Shown here one piece after another: positions 1 to 11,266 of a stretch of DNA of 64,000 nt. A program made the translations under genes and the position numbers. The notes below the pieces were generated by a model. The model searched no databases. It saw only the letters and a list, made by a program, of their open reading frames with translations, and had not been told where the DNA came from. The stretch is from Boswellia sacra. Its lineage: Eukaryota > Streptophyta > Magnoliopsida > Sapindales > Burseraceae. Position 1 is the first letter of the stretch. Every line of letters begins with the position of its first letter. The stretch lies in contig SNVD02012295.1 in assembly GCA_013180625.2 (NCBI GenBank), positions 1 to 64,000 of the forward strand, read 5' to 3'.

Positions 1-735
1 GGTCATCTCCTTCATCAGTTTGTGATTTTCCTGGTAAGACATCTAATTGCTCTCCACTTCGCGAAGTTATCGTACTAGCAGTCTCGCTTAGATTGATCAC
101 CATTTGAGAAGATAATTTTTCTGTGTCTTGGCCCTCGAATTTGCTCATGCTAGTAGCCAATTGTCCCTTTTGATTTGCCAGGTTTTGGATACTTGCCCCA
201 GTTTCCTGCTGGAATTGCATTGTGTTAGTGGCAAGTGCATTAACCATATCTTCGAGAGACATACCTGAGTTTTGCGAAGCTGGTTGTGGTCCTGGATGTG
301 CCATTGGTGGTGGTTGCATTTGAAATGGTTGCTGCACTCTAGGTTGATTGAAACTTTGTGGCCGATTTGGTATCACATTTGGAGTGATTGGTTGATGATT
401 CCAGTAACTAAATTTATGTTGATCTTCCCATCCAGCATTGTAAGTGCTAGAGAAAGGATCATACCATTGCCTCGTTTGTCCTGGAAATCCACCCATGGCA
501 GTGGCTTGTTCCATATATTCTTCTTGTAAAGTTGGATACATGTCGATTGGATGCTCCATCGTAGAATATATCCCACATTCATAAGATTTTTGCATATCTC
601 CTACAGCCATGTTTTCCACAAGAGATGTTAGCTCAGAAAGTTGTTGTTCAATGTTCGGAGTGCTTACCTCATTTACTCTCCATGGTACTTGTGGCTCAAA
701 TCCGCTACTGAATTGTTAGAAGTTTACTGCCATGT
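1..735 (-). pseudogene. Degenerate gypsy gag C-terminal region (zinc knuckle onward)
   Basis: Read on the minus strand just downstream of a tRNA-Asp primer site, this stretch encodes a degraded gag C-terminus. A knuckle-like segment reads CGIYSTMEHPIDMYPTLQE, where plant gypsy elements normally have C-x2-C-x4-H-x4-C; two cysteines are tyrosine and a glycine is glutamate. It is followed by YNAGW and a Q/P-rich tail, both usual after the gag knuckle of Athila-type elements. An early in-frame stop lies a few codons after the first ATG, near 712. There is no room for a capsid domain between the primer site and the knuckle, so the element is non-autonomous or internally deleted. It runs off the left edge of the window. 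Confidence 0.7.
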
Positions 736-823
736 TGTCTAAACACAAACAATCAGAAAAGAAAAACAAAGAAAATATGAATCAACAATGAAAACAAAAT
801 AACAAATCGATTAGAAAATCAAT

Positions 824-840
824 CCCGGGCAACGGCGCCA
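824..840 (-). promoter_or_regulatory. Primer binding site, tRNA-Asp type
   Basis: The minus strand reads TGGCGCCGTTGCCCGGG directly beside the LTR. This is complementary to the 3' end of plant tRNA-Asp (GTC) with about one mismatch, which is the primer used by Athila-type and related gypsy elements. It fixes the element's orientation: 5' LTR at higher coordinates, gag at lower coordinates. Confidence 0.85.
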
Positions 841-846
841 AAAACT

Positions 847-2265
847 TGATGCGTTCGAAACTAGCAAGTATACTAGTCGCACAAGTAATAAAGTGATGAG
901 TAAGATATCGTTCCCACGAGGATTGATTCTAATTGAATTTGTTATTCGAAAGCAACAATAAACTAAATGAGGGGGGTTTTGTTGATTGATTAACTAGATG
1001 AAAAACTGAATACGACGGTAATTAATGAATAACACAATGCAAACTTAATTGAAATGGAAATTAATCAATGACAGAAATCTGGTAAGGGATCATTCTCCAC
1101 CACAAGATATGGATTTGCGAATTAATTGTAGAATTATCATCCAATTACACCATTGAAATCATCAACCGTAGATAACAATAAGCTCTGTTATCCCAATCTT
1201 TCCTTACTTTGTTGTTAAATAAAACAGGCTCTTTATTTAATCTCTATCCATTAAACAACCTAGAACAAGCTCTCTAAATTTAATTCATGGATGCATTATG
1301 AAAAGAAAGAAAGATTGATCTAAGCAATAAACACACAAGCTCGGATTATTTAACTTAGGTTGTATTCTCCAATTGCAATCTCTGATCACAATTTTGCTAC
1401 TAATGATTAGAATTCAAGACAATTACGGATCAAGATTTCTAGTCTAGCAATAGACAATATCCAGATTATATTCAGTTGGCCACACAAATACAATCCAGCA
1501 AGCTATCATAAGCATTAAACATGGGAAAATACAAGCAACTTCAATTAGAGAATTGGATAATAATTTCTTGCACAATCAACTTACAAACACCATATCAAGG
1601 GCTTTGAAATCACCCTCAACCAAGTCAGACTTAGTTACACATATTCAGACACAATACATATACAATACAATATGGAGACATTCCAGAAAATGAAGGGGAA
1701 AGGGAAAACTTAGTAAATTTGATGAAAATCTCTTAAGATTGTAGTTCTTCCTCTTTCCAAGCCTTCTTTCTCCTTCAAGAACTCCAAGGGATGAGAGAAA
1801 TCCAGAAATGCTGCCTCCAACACGTTCTCCCCCCTTCAAGTTCTGAAAATAAAACCCTAAAATGTGTTTAAATACTCTGCTACAGTGACTTGCTACAGTG
1901 CCCCGTATTATACATGCTACAGTGCTGTGGAATTATATTTCTATACATCTCACACTGTTTTGATTACAACTTTTGGTACACTGAATGGATTTATAAACCG
2001 TAAATTTCTCCAGAAAATAGACTTCGAGAGCTTTCCAACGGTATAAAATATGTCATCGGGTTCATTGTATATCAATACAATTAAATCCGAGAAGATGGTT
2101 GACTAGCAGAGGTGAAAATGAAGGGTTTTACTCCACTTTTTGTGCAAGTTGCTCCAAAACTCCTACAAACATCAAAACCACACAAAAACATAAAAATACC
2201 GAGGAATATAGCAAAGAAATATGGACGAATTGATATAAAAGTAATACATAAATAGACACCTATCA
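847..2265 (-). repeat. 5' LTR of truncated gypsy element
   Basis: The LTR starts (plus-strand view) with TGATGCGTTCG right after the primer site and probably ends with GACACCTATCA, giving TGA...TCA ends and about 1.42 kb. It contains the usual LTR run-in (TCCCACGAGG near 912) and an AT-rich body with no conserved coding. The right boundary is inferred from TG/CA ends because the partner LTR lies outside the window. Confidence 0.65.
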
Positions 2266-2650
2266 TGTACATATTTGTCAACATGTAAAAATGTGATAAA
2301 TATTTGATAAAGTCAAAACAAAGTGACATATATGAAGTATATTCAAGTTTGACTTAAGTTAATAATATATTTCTCACATTTTTTAAAAACTGCCAAATAA
2401 ATAAATTGACAAGTGACAAATATAGAAAAATTTCTTGTACTGCCAATTCTCAAGATTCATGATCACTCACAGTGTTCATCGTCATGTACAGGAATTCTTT
2501 TTGGGTACACTACATATATTAGTTTGTACATATCTAGGATTAGGACATGTTATATTGTATATATTTTAGGTTCTTCATTTTTTGGACGTACATTTTTTGT
2601 CTAATATATGCCAGGTGCAAATTTATAGTAGATAGATTATAAATTGTTTA
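2266..2650. other. AT-rich flank, nothing recognised
   Basis: AT-rich DNA between the left gypsy LTR and the 3' side of the MULE gene. The left end of the MULE should fall here or slightly further right, but no long terminal inverted repeat matching the right side could be seen by eye. Confidence 0.5.
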
Positions 2651-2705
2651 AAGACAATAGTTACGATACATAATATTATAATAAAGAAAATATATACAAA
2701 AATCT

Positions 2706-2777
2706 CTAACAGTACAAAAAGCGCTAACAGTACAAAAAGCGCTAACAGTACAAGAAGCGCTAACAGTATAATAAACA
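2706..2777. repeat. 18-bp tandem repeat, about 4 copies
   Basis: Four consecutive 18-bp units begin CTAACAGTACAAAAAGCG; the first two are identical, the third has one change and the fourth is degenerate. The array is bracketed by two copies of a ~65 bp AT-rich sequence (about 2651-2716 and 2772-2842), so the whole block is a compound duplication at the 3' side of the MULE gene. Confidence 0.85.
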
Positions 2778-2879
2778 ACAGTTATGATACATAATATTAT
2801 ATTAAAGAACATGAAAATATGTACAAAAAGCACTAACAGTACGAATATAGTTACAAAATAGCACAAAAATGAATCATCA

Positions 2880-4358
2880 TCAATTATTACGTTGCACGCT
2901 AGCAGCATGATTAAGCGGTACCAGATTGTGACGCGTTTGACAGTTATGACTTGAGCCTTCACAACGGCCGCAACTACATGACGAGCTTGACTCGCTCTAG
3001 GATGGGATTCAATTTCTCTTAGGTCTTCCAACTGGCCTCTGCATTACCGATGGTAGGACAACTTTGTTGTTTACCTCATTTGGAACCACCCAATCCTCAC
3101 TTATCCCAACTAGTACTACATGCAAGGCATATGCATGGAGGTTGCATTCATTTGTGTACCACTAAGCACAGTAATCATAACACATGAGTAAGCTCATGTG
3201 CTTACAAACAGCTAATGCATGTGTGGAAGGCAACTAGTCTACACGTATAGGTTCGAGCATGCATGTCCACAACACTGACACGTTCGTTACTGTACACCTC
3301 ATACATGCCACTAACTCTCATTCGATCGCCCTCTTGCAAATGATCCTCCATCAACTTGTTAACCCATAGAGTGAGATGTAACTATGAGGTAGCAAATATT
3401 TCTTTTCATTCATAGAACCATTTTTGAAGATTTACCTTATAATAATCTACTAATAGTGTAACGGAGAGGAAACAGGTCTGTCTCAAACAACTGTTCATGG
3501 ACTCAGCAACATTGGTTGTCATTATGTTATAACATCGCCTAAGAAATTATGAACGTGCCCATTTATCCACACCTATCTCTAAAAGAAATGTTGCAACTAG
3601 GAGCATATATGATTCAATTATACGCATATGGCAGTTGAAATCAGTACGATGATAGGTTCTCACAGCTTGGGTGAACATGCCTAACAAAGTTTTATCTCTG
3701 AACCTAACCTTTAAGTTTCCCTTTAGGTGATGGGTGCACAGGCCATTAAGTGCCCTAGGGAAAACAGTAGAAACAATCCTTTCAATACTAGCATGGCAGT
3801 AAAAAATGATCACTAAATCTTATACATTACAGATAATCTGATCACGCAGCTGTGTCATGAACTAATTCTAGGATTTGTCGTTTTCTGAATGACCAAGTCC
3901 AAATGCCAATAGATATATTTGTTTATTTCCGTCTATGCGTGATGCCAAAAGCATAGTACCTCTATATTTTCCCTTCAAGTGAGACCCATCCACTGCAGCA
4001 ACTAGCCTAATGGATGTTGCAAACCCTGTAGTAGAAGCCCCCAAACCCATGAAAAAGTACTTGAAGTGATCATTAGCATTAGTTTCTAAAGTGGTTCTTC
4101 TCCCTAGGTTTGCTTTCTTAACTATGTATATATAATATAGGAGAAGTGTAAATGATTCCTCATGAGATCCATGAAGTTCCTCCAAAGCTGTCTCTTTTAC
4201 CCTCCATGCCTTGTTGTATGTGATGGGAACACCTATTTACTCTTGAACATCAAAGGTAACGTCCCTAGGCCGATAAATCCTGGATGCCTAAATGATTTTG
4301 TCTTTGTGTTTCCCAATAATAGTAGAAGTTGTTTGTTTGTGATTTGAGTGGAGTACAG
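2880..4358 (-). pseudogene. MuDR/MULE transposase, C-terminal part (split gene)
   Basis: This is the catalytic and C-terminal part of a Mutator-like transposase. In minus-strand order it shows a stretch like YRPRDVTFDVQ and KAWRVKETAL, then YFFMGLGASTTGF and VAAVDGSHLKGKYRGTM around the first catalytic Asp (3868-4185). The VFPRALNGLCTHHLKGNLK segment follows (3547-3813), then TTNVAESMNSCLRQTC (about 3450-3530), SWIM-like sequence (about 3200-3300), and a GRPKRN plus SCGRC tail near 2900-3040 typical of MULE proteins. Stops and frame changes separate the blocks, so it is a decayed gene. The N-terminal half continues at 15177-16410 on the other side of an inserted retrotransposon. Confidence 0.85.
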
Positions 4359-5726
4359 TGACACATCCGAAAATAGGATTGTCTCCCAAGTATAGGAGTG
4401 TCAAAGTAATAAACCCGGTGACACCGGTGTCGATCCACGAGGAAGGGGATTTTAGCACTACAAATTAAAAGTAAGCAAATATGATATGAATTATTCAAAG
4501 ATATGAAAAGATAATATCAACAATAGATGAAAATAATTAAAATACGCAAGTAAAAGGAATTAACACAATAATAATGAAAGCTAAGGTTAGGGGATCCGCC
4601 CTTGATATTTCAAATAACGATAAACAACCCGTTTTAGTTATATGAATTGTATTTGCTTCGTTACCAATATTTATACCACTTCTTGTAAATGGGTTCAAGC
4701 ATCCAATGTGCCAATCACCATATGTCTACAACAAATCAAGATTCCTAACTAGACTTGTGTCGGTAAGAAAGAACCATACAACGTCTAGGAAGGATCCAAG
4801 CATTTGATGTGCCAATGATTGTCTACAATTGATCAAGACCTCCACCTTACAAGTAGTGTCAAGATTGATTAAGAAATTAAATATAAATCATATTGAATAA
4901 ACATTATAAGATTAAGATTATTAAGCACATATTAAGGGTTAGAGAATCCTTATTCTCATATCAAGGGTTTCACCCTTTCACCTTAGCAAAAGAGAAATTA
5001 GAAGAACATTATAATAGAAAGAAAATAAAATGCAAGAAAAAGGAAAGTCATTAATAACATAAACACACAAAACACAATACAAGATCCTAGCCAAAGCCAA
5101 AATGTTCCAGCCAAGGCCAAGATGCCCTAATGGGTCACAAGGCACCTCTATTTATAGATACATCCAGAGGCAAACTTGTCAAATTACAAGGGCATAATTG
5201 TCAAATATTAGTTGTAAATATCTTTGACAATTGGGATCATTAGGCACCGACTTTGACCATCAATTTTGACATCAAAATGTTGTGAATTTTAATCACATGT
5301 CTTCATGAAAGTTGTAGATATTTCTCTCAGCTTTCTAGAACATATTGATTTGTACAATTTTGATACGTATTTTGAGAGATACGGTCCAAATACTGAGGCC
5401 TGGTCAGACTGGGCCGAGACTGTAGATGGGTTCACTTCAAGCCCAATTTTGGTCTACTAAGAGCCCGAATTGGATGATGCTTGTGAAATACAATCTTGTA
5501 GATAATTGAATCAGCGTTCCAAAACATTAAAACTTGCCCCATTATGATCTATAAATAGAAAGTTATGCCCGTTTTACCAAACCTACATCAAAACCAAAAT
5601 TAAGAGAAAGTTAATTCCAAATATGCAAAGACTACAAATATGTTTAAATTGAGGAATTTAATGGCACTATTAATGCAATATGATGAATTAAGCTCTTATT
5701 ACACATACATATTTAAGTGTTCATCA
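4359..5726 (-). repeat. 3' LTR of Athila-type element
   Basis: It matches 13818-15176 along its whole length with scattered substitutions and small indels. Shared landmarks are AGGATTGTCTCCCAAGTATA near the left end, the block around GGGGATCCGCCCTTGATATT, and the terminal TTAAGTGTTCATCA. Left flank TACAG pairs with TCCAG on the far side of the element. Confidence 0.9.
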
Positions 5727-7037
5727 CACCCCTAACCAGCTTATTGCTAGTCCCTAGCAATTAAAGCGTTATTATTTAGAAGTGATTTATAGAATTTTAC
5801 ATCCAAGGTGGTCATTATTGTACTCTCCTTTATTTTATCCAAATAAACAAACTCTCAACCGATTTTTTTTAATGACTCATGTTTCCTTCAATCAAGATAT
5901 CAATAAACCTTCTTTTTTGTGCTCAGTCGACACATGACTATGGGGCTTATTAGAAAGAAGCCATATCGGTTCCAATATTTGTTAAGGCTAACAATCTTAG
6001 GTAGGGAGAATTCATTCATTTTATATATATTTTTTTGTTTTTGTTTTTTTTTTTTTTTGAAAGAATGCATCTTTAACCCATGTAGCAAGCCTTAGGATAA
6101 TGACTCCCAGACCAGTTGGCCTTGGGGCATTAGGTGTTGAGACACCCCTACGAGCTTAACGACTCGAGTTGCCGATGCTTTATTTTTACTTAGAAACTTG
6201 TGGATAGTGCAATGTTCAATCTCATTAAGCTTTCTCCTTAATCCATGTAGCGAGCTTTGGGCCAATAGCTCCCAAACCAGTTGGTCTTAGGGTATTAGGT
6301 GTTGAGGCACCCCTCAGGCTTAATTGCTCGAATTAAGGAGGCTACGAGACCAAACTTATCCACAATTGCTCTCTCTTTTTTTTCACTTTTTTTTTTAACT
6401 TTCCCCTTACTTTTGTTGTTATCCTAAACAAAACAAAAGAAGTCAAATATTGCAACATTTCATTTCGCCATCTACAATCATGCATCAAGGTATGTGTGTG
6501 TGTGAAGAGAGGTTCATGAATACTTGCTTAACAAGTACATAAACACACAGTTTACTAAATGATAAGGTTGTGAGAGTTCGTAGATTTGAATAATTCAAAG
6601 TGAAATGAATAAGACCTCCTTGTTATAAAATTCAAAAATCAAAACTAAATATATCAAGTTAACTAAAATGAGTCCTAAAAAATACAAAATCAAAATAAAA
6701 TGACAAATTGGTTAGAGTGTGTTTCAAGAGTTCAAACTGGCCCTCCTTACTTTGTCATTCCTGACCCAGAATGCGTCTCAAAAGGATTTGAACTCCTTAC
6801 ACCGCACTCTGAATCTAATTACTAACTTGTTTTTTTTTTTATAAGAAAAAGGAAATTTAAGACACACTTATGTCTACTATGCTTCCCCCCCCAACCAAAT
6901 GTTACATTGTCCTCAATGTTTAAATGTAGAGAGATAAAGTATAGGAGACATTACTTGAAGCTTCTGTTATTCGAGAGAGATGACCTGAAAGACTCATAAA
7001 ATAAAATGCTAAAAATAAAATAAAGGACAAGAAAAAA
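5727..7037 (-). other. Non-coding region between captured genes and 3' LTR
   Basis: No conserved coding is visible. On the minus strand the last bases before the LTR are G-rich (GGTTAGGGGTG), a plausible short polypurine tract. Two diverged copies of a ~75 bp sequence containing CCATGTAG and TTAGGTGTTGAG lie at about 6077-6150 and 6241-6316. The rest is AT-rich with short poly-T and poly-C runs. Confidence 0.7.
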
Positions 7038-7686
7038 TTACAAACGGAGATTTAGATCCAATTTGCACTTTTTGTTTTGCCCCCCTGACCAATTAAATTG
7101 AGTGATGGCTGGGTCAGGTTCATACTCGACTGCTTGTAACTTGTCAAGTAGTTCACTAGCGGTAGTGGCAGAAACAAAGATCTTTCTCGCCGAATGAGGA
7201 ATAAAATTTTGTTCCACAGCTGCATCAAAAAAACTTATCAAAGGATCAAAGAAATTTTTAACATTCAACAAACCTATGGGTTTTTGATGGAGATTCAATT
7301 GGGCCCAAGAGGCAATTTGAAAAATTTCTTCAAGAGTACCAAAGCCACCCGGTAAAGCAATAAAGGCATCTGAATTGATGAGCATATGTGTCATGCGTTC
7401 ATGCATAGAGGAGACCTGTAACTCCGTCCCAACCGTTTTTCCAATGATGCTTTCTACAGCCAAAGCTTTAGGAATAGCTCCTAAAACTTGACTACCTCCT
7501 ACATGTGTAGCTGTTGACACAACCCATTAACCCGAGGCTACCTCCCCTATAAACCACATGAATCTTTCTTTCAGCCAATAGCCTACCAAGATAATTTGCT
7601 GCTTCTACAAACTCCTCACTTTTACCCGGTCAAGATCCACAGAATACACATATCCTTTGGATTCGACGTTTTGAAGTTCCCTCCAT
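7038..7686 (-). pseudogene. LOG-like cytokinin-activating enzyme, intronless copy in retrotransposon
   Basis: This reads as a full-length LOG family protein (cytokinin riboside 5'-monophosphate phosphoribohydrolase, which releases active cytokinin bases). It starts MEGTSKRRIQRICVFCGS at 7686; FVEAANYLGRLLAERK follows, then RGGSLGLMG, and the family motif PGGFGTLEE. It ends about 30 residues after KIFVSATTASELL. Plant LOG genes normally have several introns; here all coding blocks are contiguous, so it looks like a processed copy. Three lesions are visible: a TGA stop at codon 19 (7630-7632), a small deletion near 7515-7525 shifting frame after GLMG, and Gly to Arg in the GGG motif. The clean reading frame from 7520 to 7038 suggests fairly recent acquisition. 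It lies between pol and the 3' LTR, on the element's sense strand. Confidence 0.85.
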
Positions 7687-7739
7687 GTCTATGTAACTCT
7701 CTAACTATGTATGAAGAAGAGAACAAGAGATGTGGTATT

Positions 7740-7752
7740 TATGGAGTACAAA
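7740..7752 (-). promoter_or_regulatory. Possible TATA-like box upstream of LOG copy
   Basis: The minus strand reads CTCCATAAATACC about 55-65 bp upstream of the LOG ATG, followed by a CT-rich leader (CTCTTGTTCTCTTC). This resembles a plant core promoter and 5' leader. If it came from the parent gene, more than the mature mRNA was captured. This is a weak call from sequence alone. Confidence 0.3.
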
Positions 7753-7860
7753 AAGGTATGCTAATGATGACATCCAAATAGGTAGCTCGGCTGCTTGTTG
7801 AAAAATTTGACAATTATGCATAGAAATTCAAAAAAGATGATGAAACGGCTTAAACACCTT

Positions 7861-8457
7861 CTATGAGTTGGGGATATGCTTCCCATCCAGTTTTCTTATA
7901 AACTGGCAAATAGGGTCGATTTGAGTCAGATTCCCAAGACTATAGCGTTCCTGCTCATCTCCGAATTGTGTCCACAAATTAAAAATTTCACGCTGCACAA
8001 GTCCACAAGAATGCGTCTCAAGAGTCGTTCGGATATCATCCAAAGACTCCTTACTCAGTCCATTCTTGATGAACTATAGTTTATCCTCTCGATTGTTAGA
8101 CAAATATCCCAAGGAGTGGCAACGCTGGTTACAAGTCCATCTTGCACATTTAGGACAAACTTGTAACCTTTTCGCTCTTCGCTTTTTGGCGTAAGAGCTT
8201 TTTCCCATACCTGGCATGTGAGAAACAAGATTATCTGAAAATTCATAAGAAAATCGAACCTTGGCTTCAATTAACCATCGTACATCAGCAGGCATACCCT
8301 TACACATCAACATCCTTAGTCTCTCTGCGCAAGCTTTGTAAATTTTAAGCAAATCATTTTGAGGAAGAGAAAGAAAATGTTTGTGTAATTTTGAGAGAAC
8401 GGTATCCATGTGAAGAAAATGAGAGAGAAGAAAAGAAAATGGATGCAAGGTGAGCAA
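7861..8457 (-). pseudogene. Unknown cysteine-containing extra ORF downstream of pol
   Basis: This is an open frame of about 198 codons from 8457 (or from the MDTVLSK methionine at 8409) to 7861, broken by a single in-frame TAG near 8074; text on both sides is in one frame (RCHSLGYLSNNRED, then after the stop FIKNGLSKE and DDIRTTLETHSCG). It has a metal-ligand-like cluster CPKCARWTCNQRC (C-x2-C-x4-C-x3-C) after a basic patch (KKRRAKR). No signal peptide or membrane segment is obvious in the region from MDTV onward. I do not recognise the family. It lies between the integrase end (8537) and the LOG copy and shares the element's orientation, so it may be an additional retrotransposon ORF or a second captured host gene. 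Confidence 0.5.
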
Positions 8458-8536
8458 TAGTTTTTAGGGAACTGAAAAACCGACTTTAAAAGTCACGGAG
8501 TACTGTATCTGCCACTTGACCGGGAAAAATCAATCC

Positions 8537-9448
8537 TTAAAAAGGATCTACTAAAGTAATGGACTCTTCATTTTGGTCAAAATTCTCAAAGAATGGTTTT
8601 AACCGTTGTCCATTAACTTTAAACACATTACCATTCTTTGGGTTCTCAATTTCAACTGCTCCATGAGGGAAAACATTTTTTGCAATGAAAGGCCCAGTCC
8701 AACGAGACCGAAGTTTACCAGGAAACAAGTGCAATCTTGAATCATACAAAAGAACTTTTTGTGAAGGTTCAAAAGATTTTCTAACAATGAATTTGTTATG
8801 AAAAATCTTTATTTTTTCTTTGTAGATTTTAGAATTTTCATAAGCCTCATTCCTGATTTCTTCAAGTTCACTCAGTTGGAGTTTACGTAACTTACAAGCA
8901 TCATTCAAGTTTGTGTTAAATGTTTTAATGGCTCAATAAGCTTTATGCTCAATTTCCACAGGCAAGTGACAAGGTTTTCCATAAACTAATCTATAAGGAG
9001 ACATTCCTAATGATGTTTTGAAAGCAGTTCGGTAAGCCCAAAGTGCATCATTGAGTCTTAAAGACCAATCTTTACAATTTGGCTTAACCGTTTTTTCTAA
9101 GATCTGTTTTATCTCCCTATTAGCTAATTCAACTTGTCCACTTGTTTGCGGGTGATAAGGTGTAGAAATTTTATGGGTTATTCCATATTTCTTCATTAAA
9201 GTTTCAAATGGTTTGTTCCAAAAATGTGTACCCCCATCACTAATAATAGCTCGAGGAATTCCAAATCTACACAAGATATTCTCTTTCAAGAATTTGATAA
9301 CTGTTTTGTGGTCATTGTTTCGACATGGAATTGCCTCGACCCATTTTGAAACATAGTCTACTGCAACAAGAATACACACAAAACCAAATGATGGTGGAAA
9401 AGGTCCCATAAAATCAATACCCTAACAGTCAAAGATTTCAACGACAAG
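8537..9448 (-). pseudogene. Athila-type integrase core and C-terminus
   Basis: This is the retroviral-type integrase that inserts element cDNA. The catalytic core runs from [14 protein letters not shown] through [22 protein letters not shown] and [19 protein letters not shown], giving the D-D-E residues. The C-terminal part (8537-8908) includes [11 protein letters not shown] and the usual NGQRLKPF ending. A stop at about 8930-8932 sits where the family has Trp (KAY*AIK, expected KAYWAIK), consistent with a G-to-A change. The N-terminal HHCC zinc-binding domain is missing: RNase H-side sequence passes within a few codons to the GIDFMGP region. Confidence 0.9.
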
Positions 9449-9465
9449 AATGGTATCCAAAGACA

Positions 9466-9931
9466 TCATGTTTCTTTTTGAAATGGATCCCAATAAAAAA
9501 TTTTCACCTCGGTCAAAAACTTTCTTTTGTCTTGAGCATTCCAATGAGGTGGCATTTTTCCTGTTGCAAGAAAATTTACAATGTTAGCAAACCAAGGTAC
9601 AGCAGCAACGAAAAATAAAAATTCATCAGGAAAAGAATCATTGATAGGTGAAGTTTCAATTAATGTCTCTGTCGTTAGTCTTGAAAGATGATCTGTAATG
9701 ATATTTTCGGCTCCTTTCTTATCCTTTATTATGATGTTGAATTCTTGGAGTAATAAGATCCACCATATTAATCTAGGTTTTGCATCCTGTTTAGACATTA
9801 AATATCTCACAGCTGTATGGTCAGTGTAACAATCGTGGGAGAACCAATTAAATACGATCAAAATTTGTCCAATGCAAATACTACTACAAGTAGTTCTTTT
9901 TTAGTTGTTGTATAATTCATTTGTCCATCAT
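9466..9931 (-). pseudogene. Degenerate gypsy RNase H region
   Basis: Fragments of the RNase H domain follow the RT frame after a stop at about 9929. They include TTKKELL-like sequence in a shifted frame, then YTDHTAVRYLMSKQDAKPRL and DHLSRL in the 9466-9861 frame. Stops and at least one frameshift separate the pieces. It continues into a truncated integrase junction ending FYWDPFQKET. Confidence 0.75.
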
Positions 9932-11242
9932 TTAAAGTCCTACTGCATAGTATATCACATAAGGCTTACGTTCTTTTCTTTGTCCTAAGACAGCACCAAC
10001 GACATAGTCACTTGCATCACACATCAATTTAAAAGGCAAGGACCAATCAAGAGATTGCATAATTGGAGCAGTTGTTAAAAGTCCAATTAACTTATCAAAG
10101 GCATTTTGACATTCTTGAGTCCATTCAAAAGAAGTGTCCTTTATTAAGAGGTTACAAAGAGGTTTAGATATAGCACTGAAATTTCTTATGAACCTCCTAT
10201 AAAATCCAGCATGTCCTAAGAATGAATGGACTTCTTCGACTGTTTTTGGTGGAGGCAAATGGGAAATTAATTCCACTTTTGCTTTGTCCACTTCAATTCC
10301 CTTAAAAGACACCACATGACCTAAGACAATTCCCGAAGTGACCATATAATGACATTTTTCCCAATTCAAAATAAGACCTTTTTCTTCACACCTTTTTAGG
10401 ACTTTTTCTAAGTTTTCAAGACAATTATCAAAAGAGTTTCCAATGACAGTTAAATCATCCATAAAAACTTCTAAACAATGCTCAACCATGTCACTGAAAA
10501 TGCTTAACATGCATCTTTGAAAAGTGGTTGGGGCATTGCAAAGTCCAAAAGGCATTCTCCTAAATGCAAAAGAGCCGAAGGGGCATGTGAATGTCGTCTT
10601 TTCTTGGTCTTTGAGTGCAATAGGAATTTGATAATAGCCAGAATATCCATCAAGAAAGCAGTAGTAGGAGTGCCCTGCTACTCTTTCAAGAATTTGGTCA
10701 AGGAAAGGTAAGGGAAAATGGTTTTTTCTGGTGACAGCATTTAATTTTCTATAATCAATGCACATCCTCCAACTAGATGAGACTCGAGTTGGCAATAATT
10801 TACTCTTTTCATTTTTGACTACTGTAATGCCAGATTTCTTAGGTACTACTTGTGTAGGGCTTACCCACTTACTATCAGAAATAGGGTAGATAATTCCCAC
10901 ATCAAGTAGTTTAAAAACTTCAGCCCTAATCACCTCTTTCATATGGGGATTTAATCTCCTTTGAGGTTGTTGGGATGTTTTGGCATTTTCTTCTAAATGT
11001 ATTCTATGTGTACAAATCAAAGGATTAATTCCTTTTATGTCTTTTAAAGTCCACCCGATTGCATTTTTATGCCTTTTAAGTACGTGTATCAACTTACCTT
11101 GTTGCTCGCTTGTAAGGGATGAAGAAATTACCATCGGATATGTCTGATTCTCCCCAAGATATGCATATTTCAGTCCTTCAGGTAAGGGCTTCAGTTTTAA
11201 ATTGGGAGCTTCCTCTTCTTTGCTTTCATTCATTTGCCCCAA
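9932..11242 (-). pseudogene. Athila-type reverse transcriptase
   Basis: A long open segment of 436 codons carries the reverse transcriptase. Motifs in order are GIIYPISDSKWVSPTQVVPK, WRMCIDYRKLNAVTRKNHFP, LDGYSGYYQIPI, FGLCNAPTTFQRCM, the active site FMDDLTVIG, GHVVSFKGIEVDKAKV and FLGHAGFYRRFI. The catalytic Asp pair is intact. It is in the same frame as the upstream protease segment, separated by one stop (11267-11269), so the two were one polyprotein. The frame ends at a stop before RNase H. This is the best-preserved part of the element. Confidence 0.95.
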
Positions 11243-11266
11243 TTCTTCGAATCTTGGTTTTGAGCC

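Noticed and set aside
1645..2604. Several 60-80 codon ORFs in the left LTR and its flank
   Set aside because: They lie inside LTR or AT-rich DNA on both strands, with no conserved motif; they are expected by chance.
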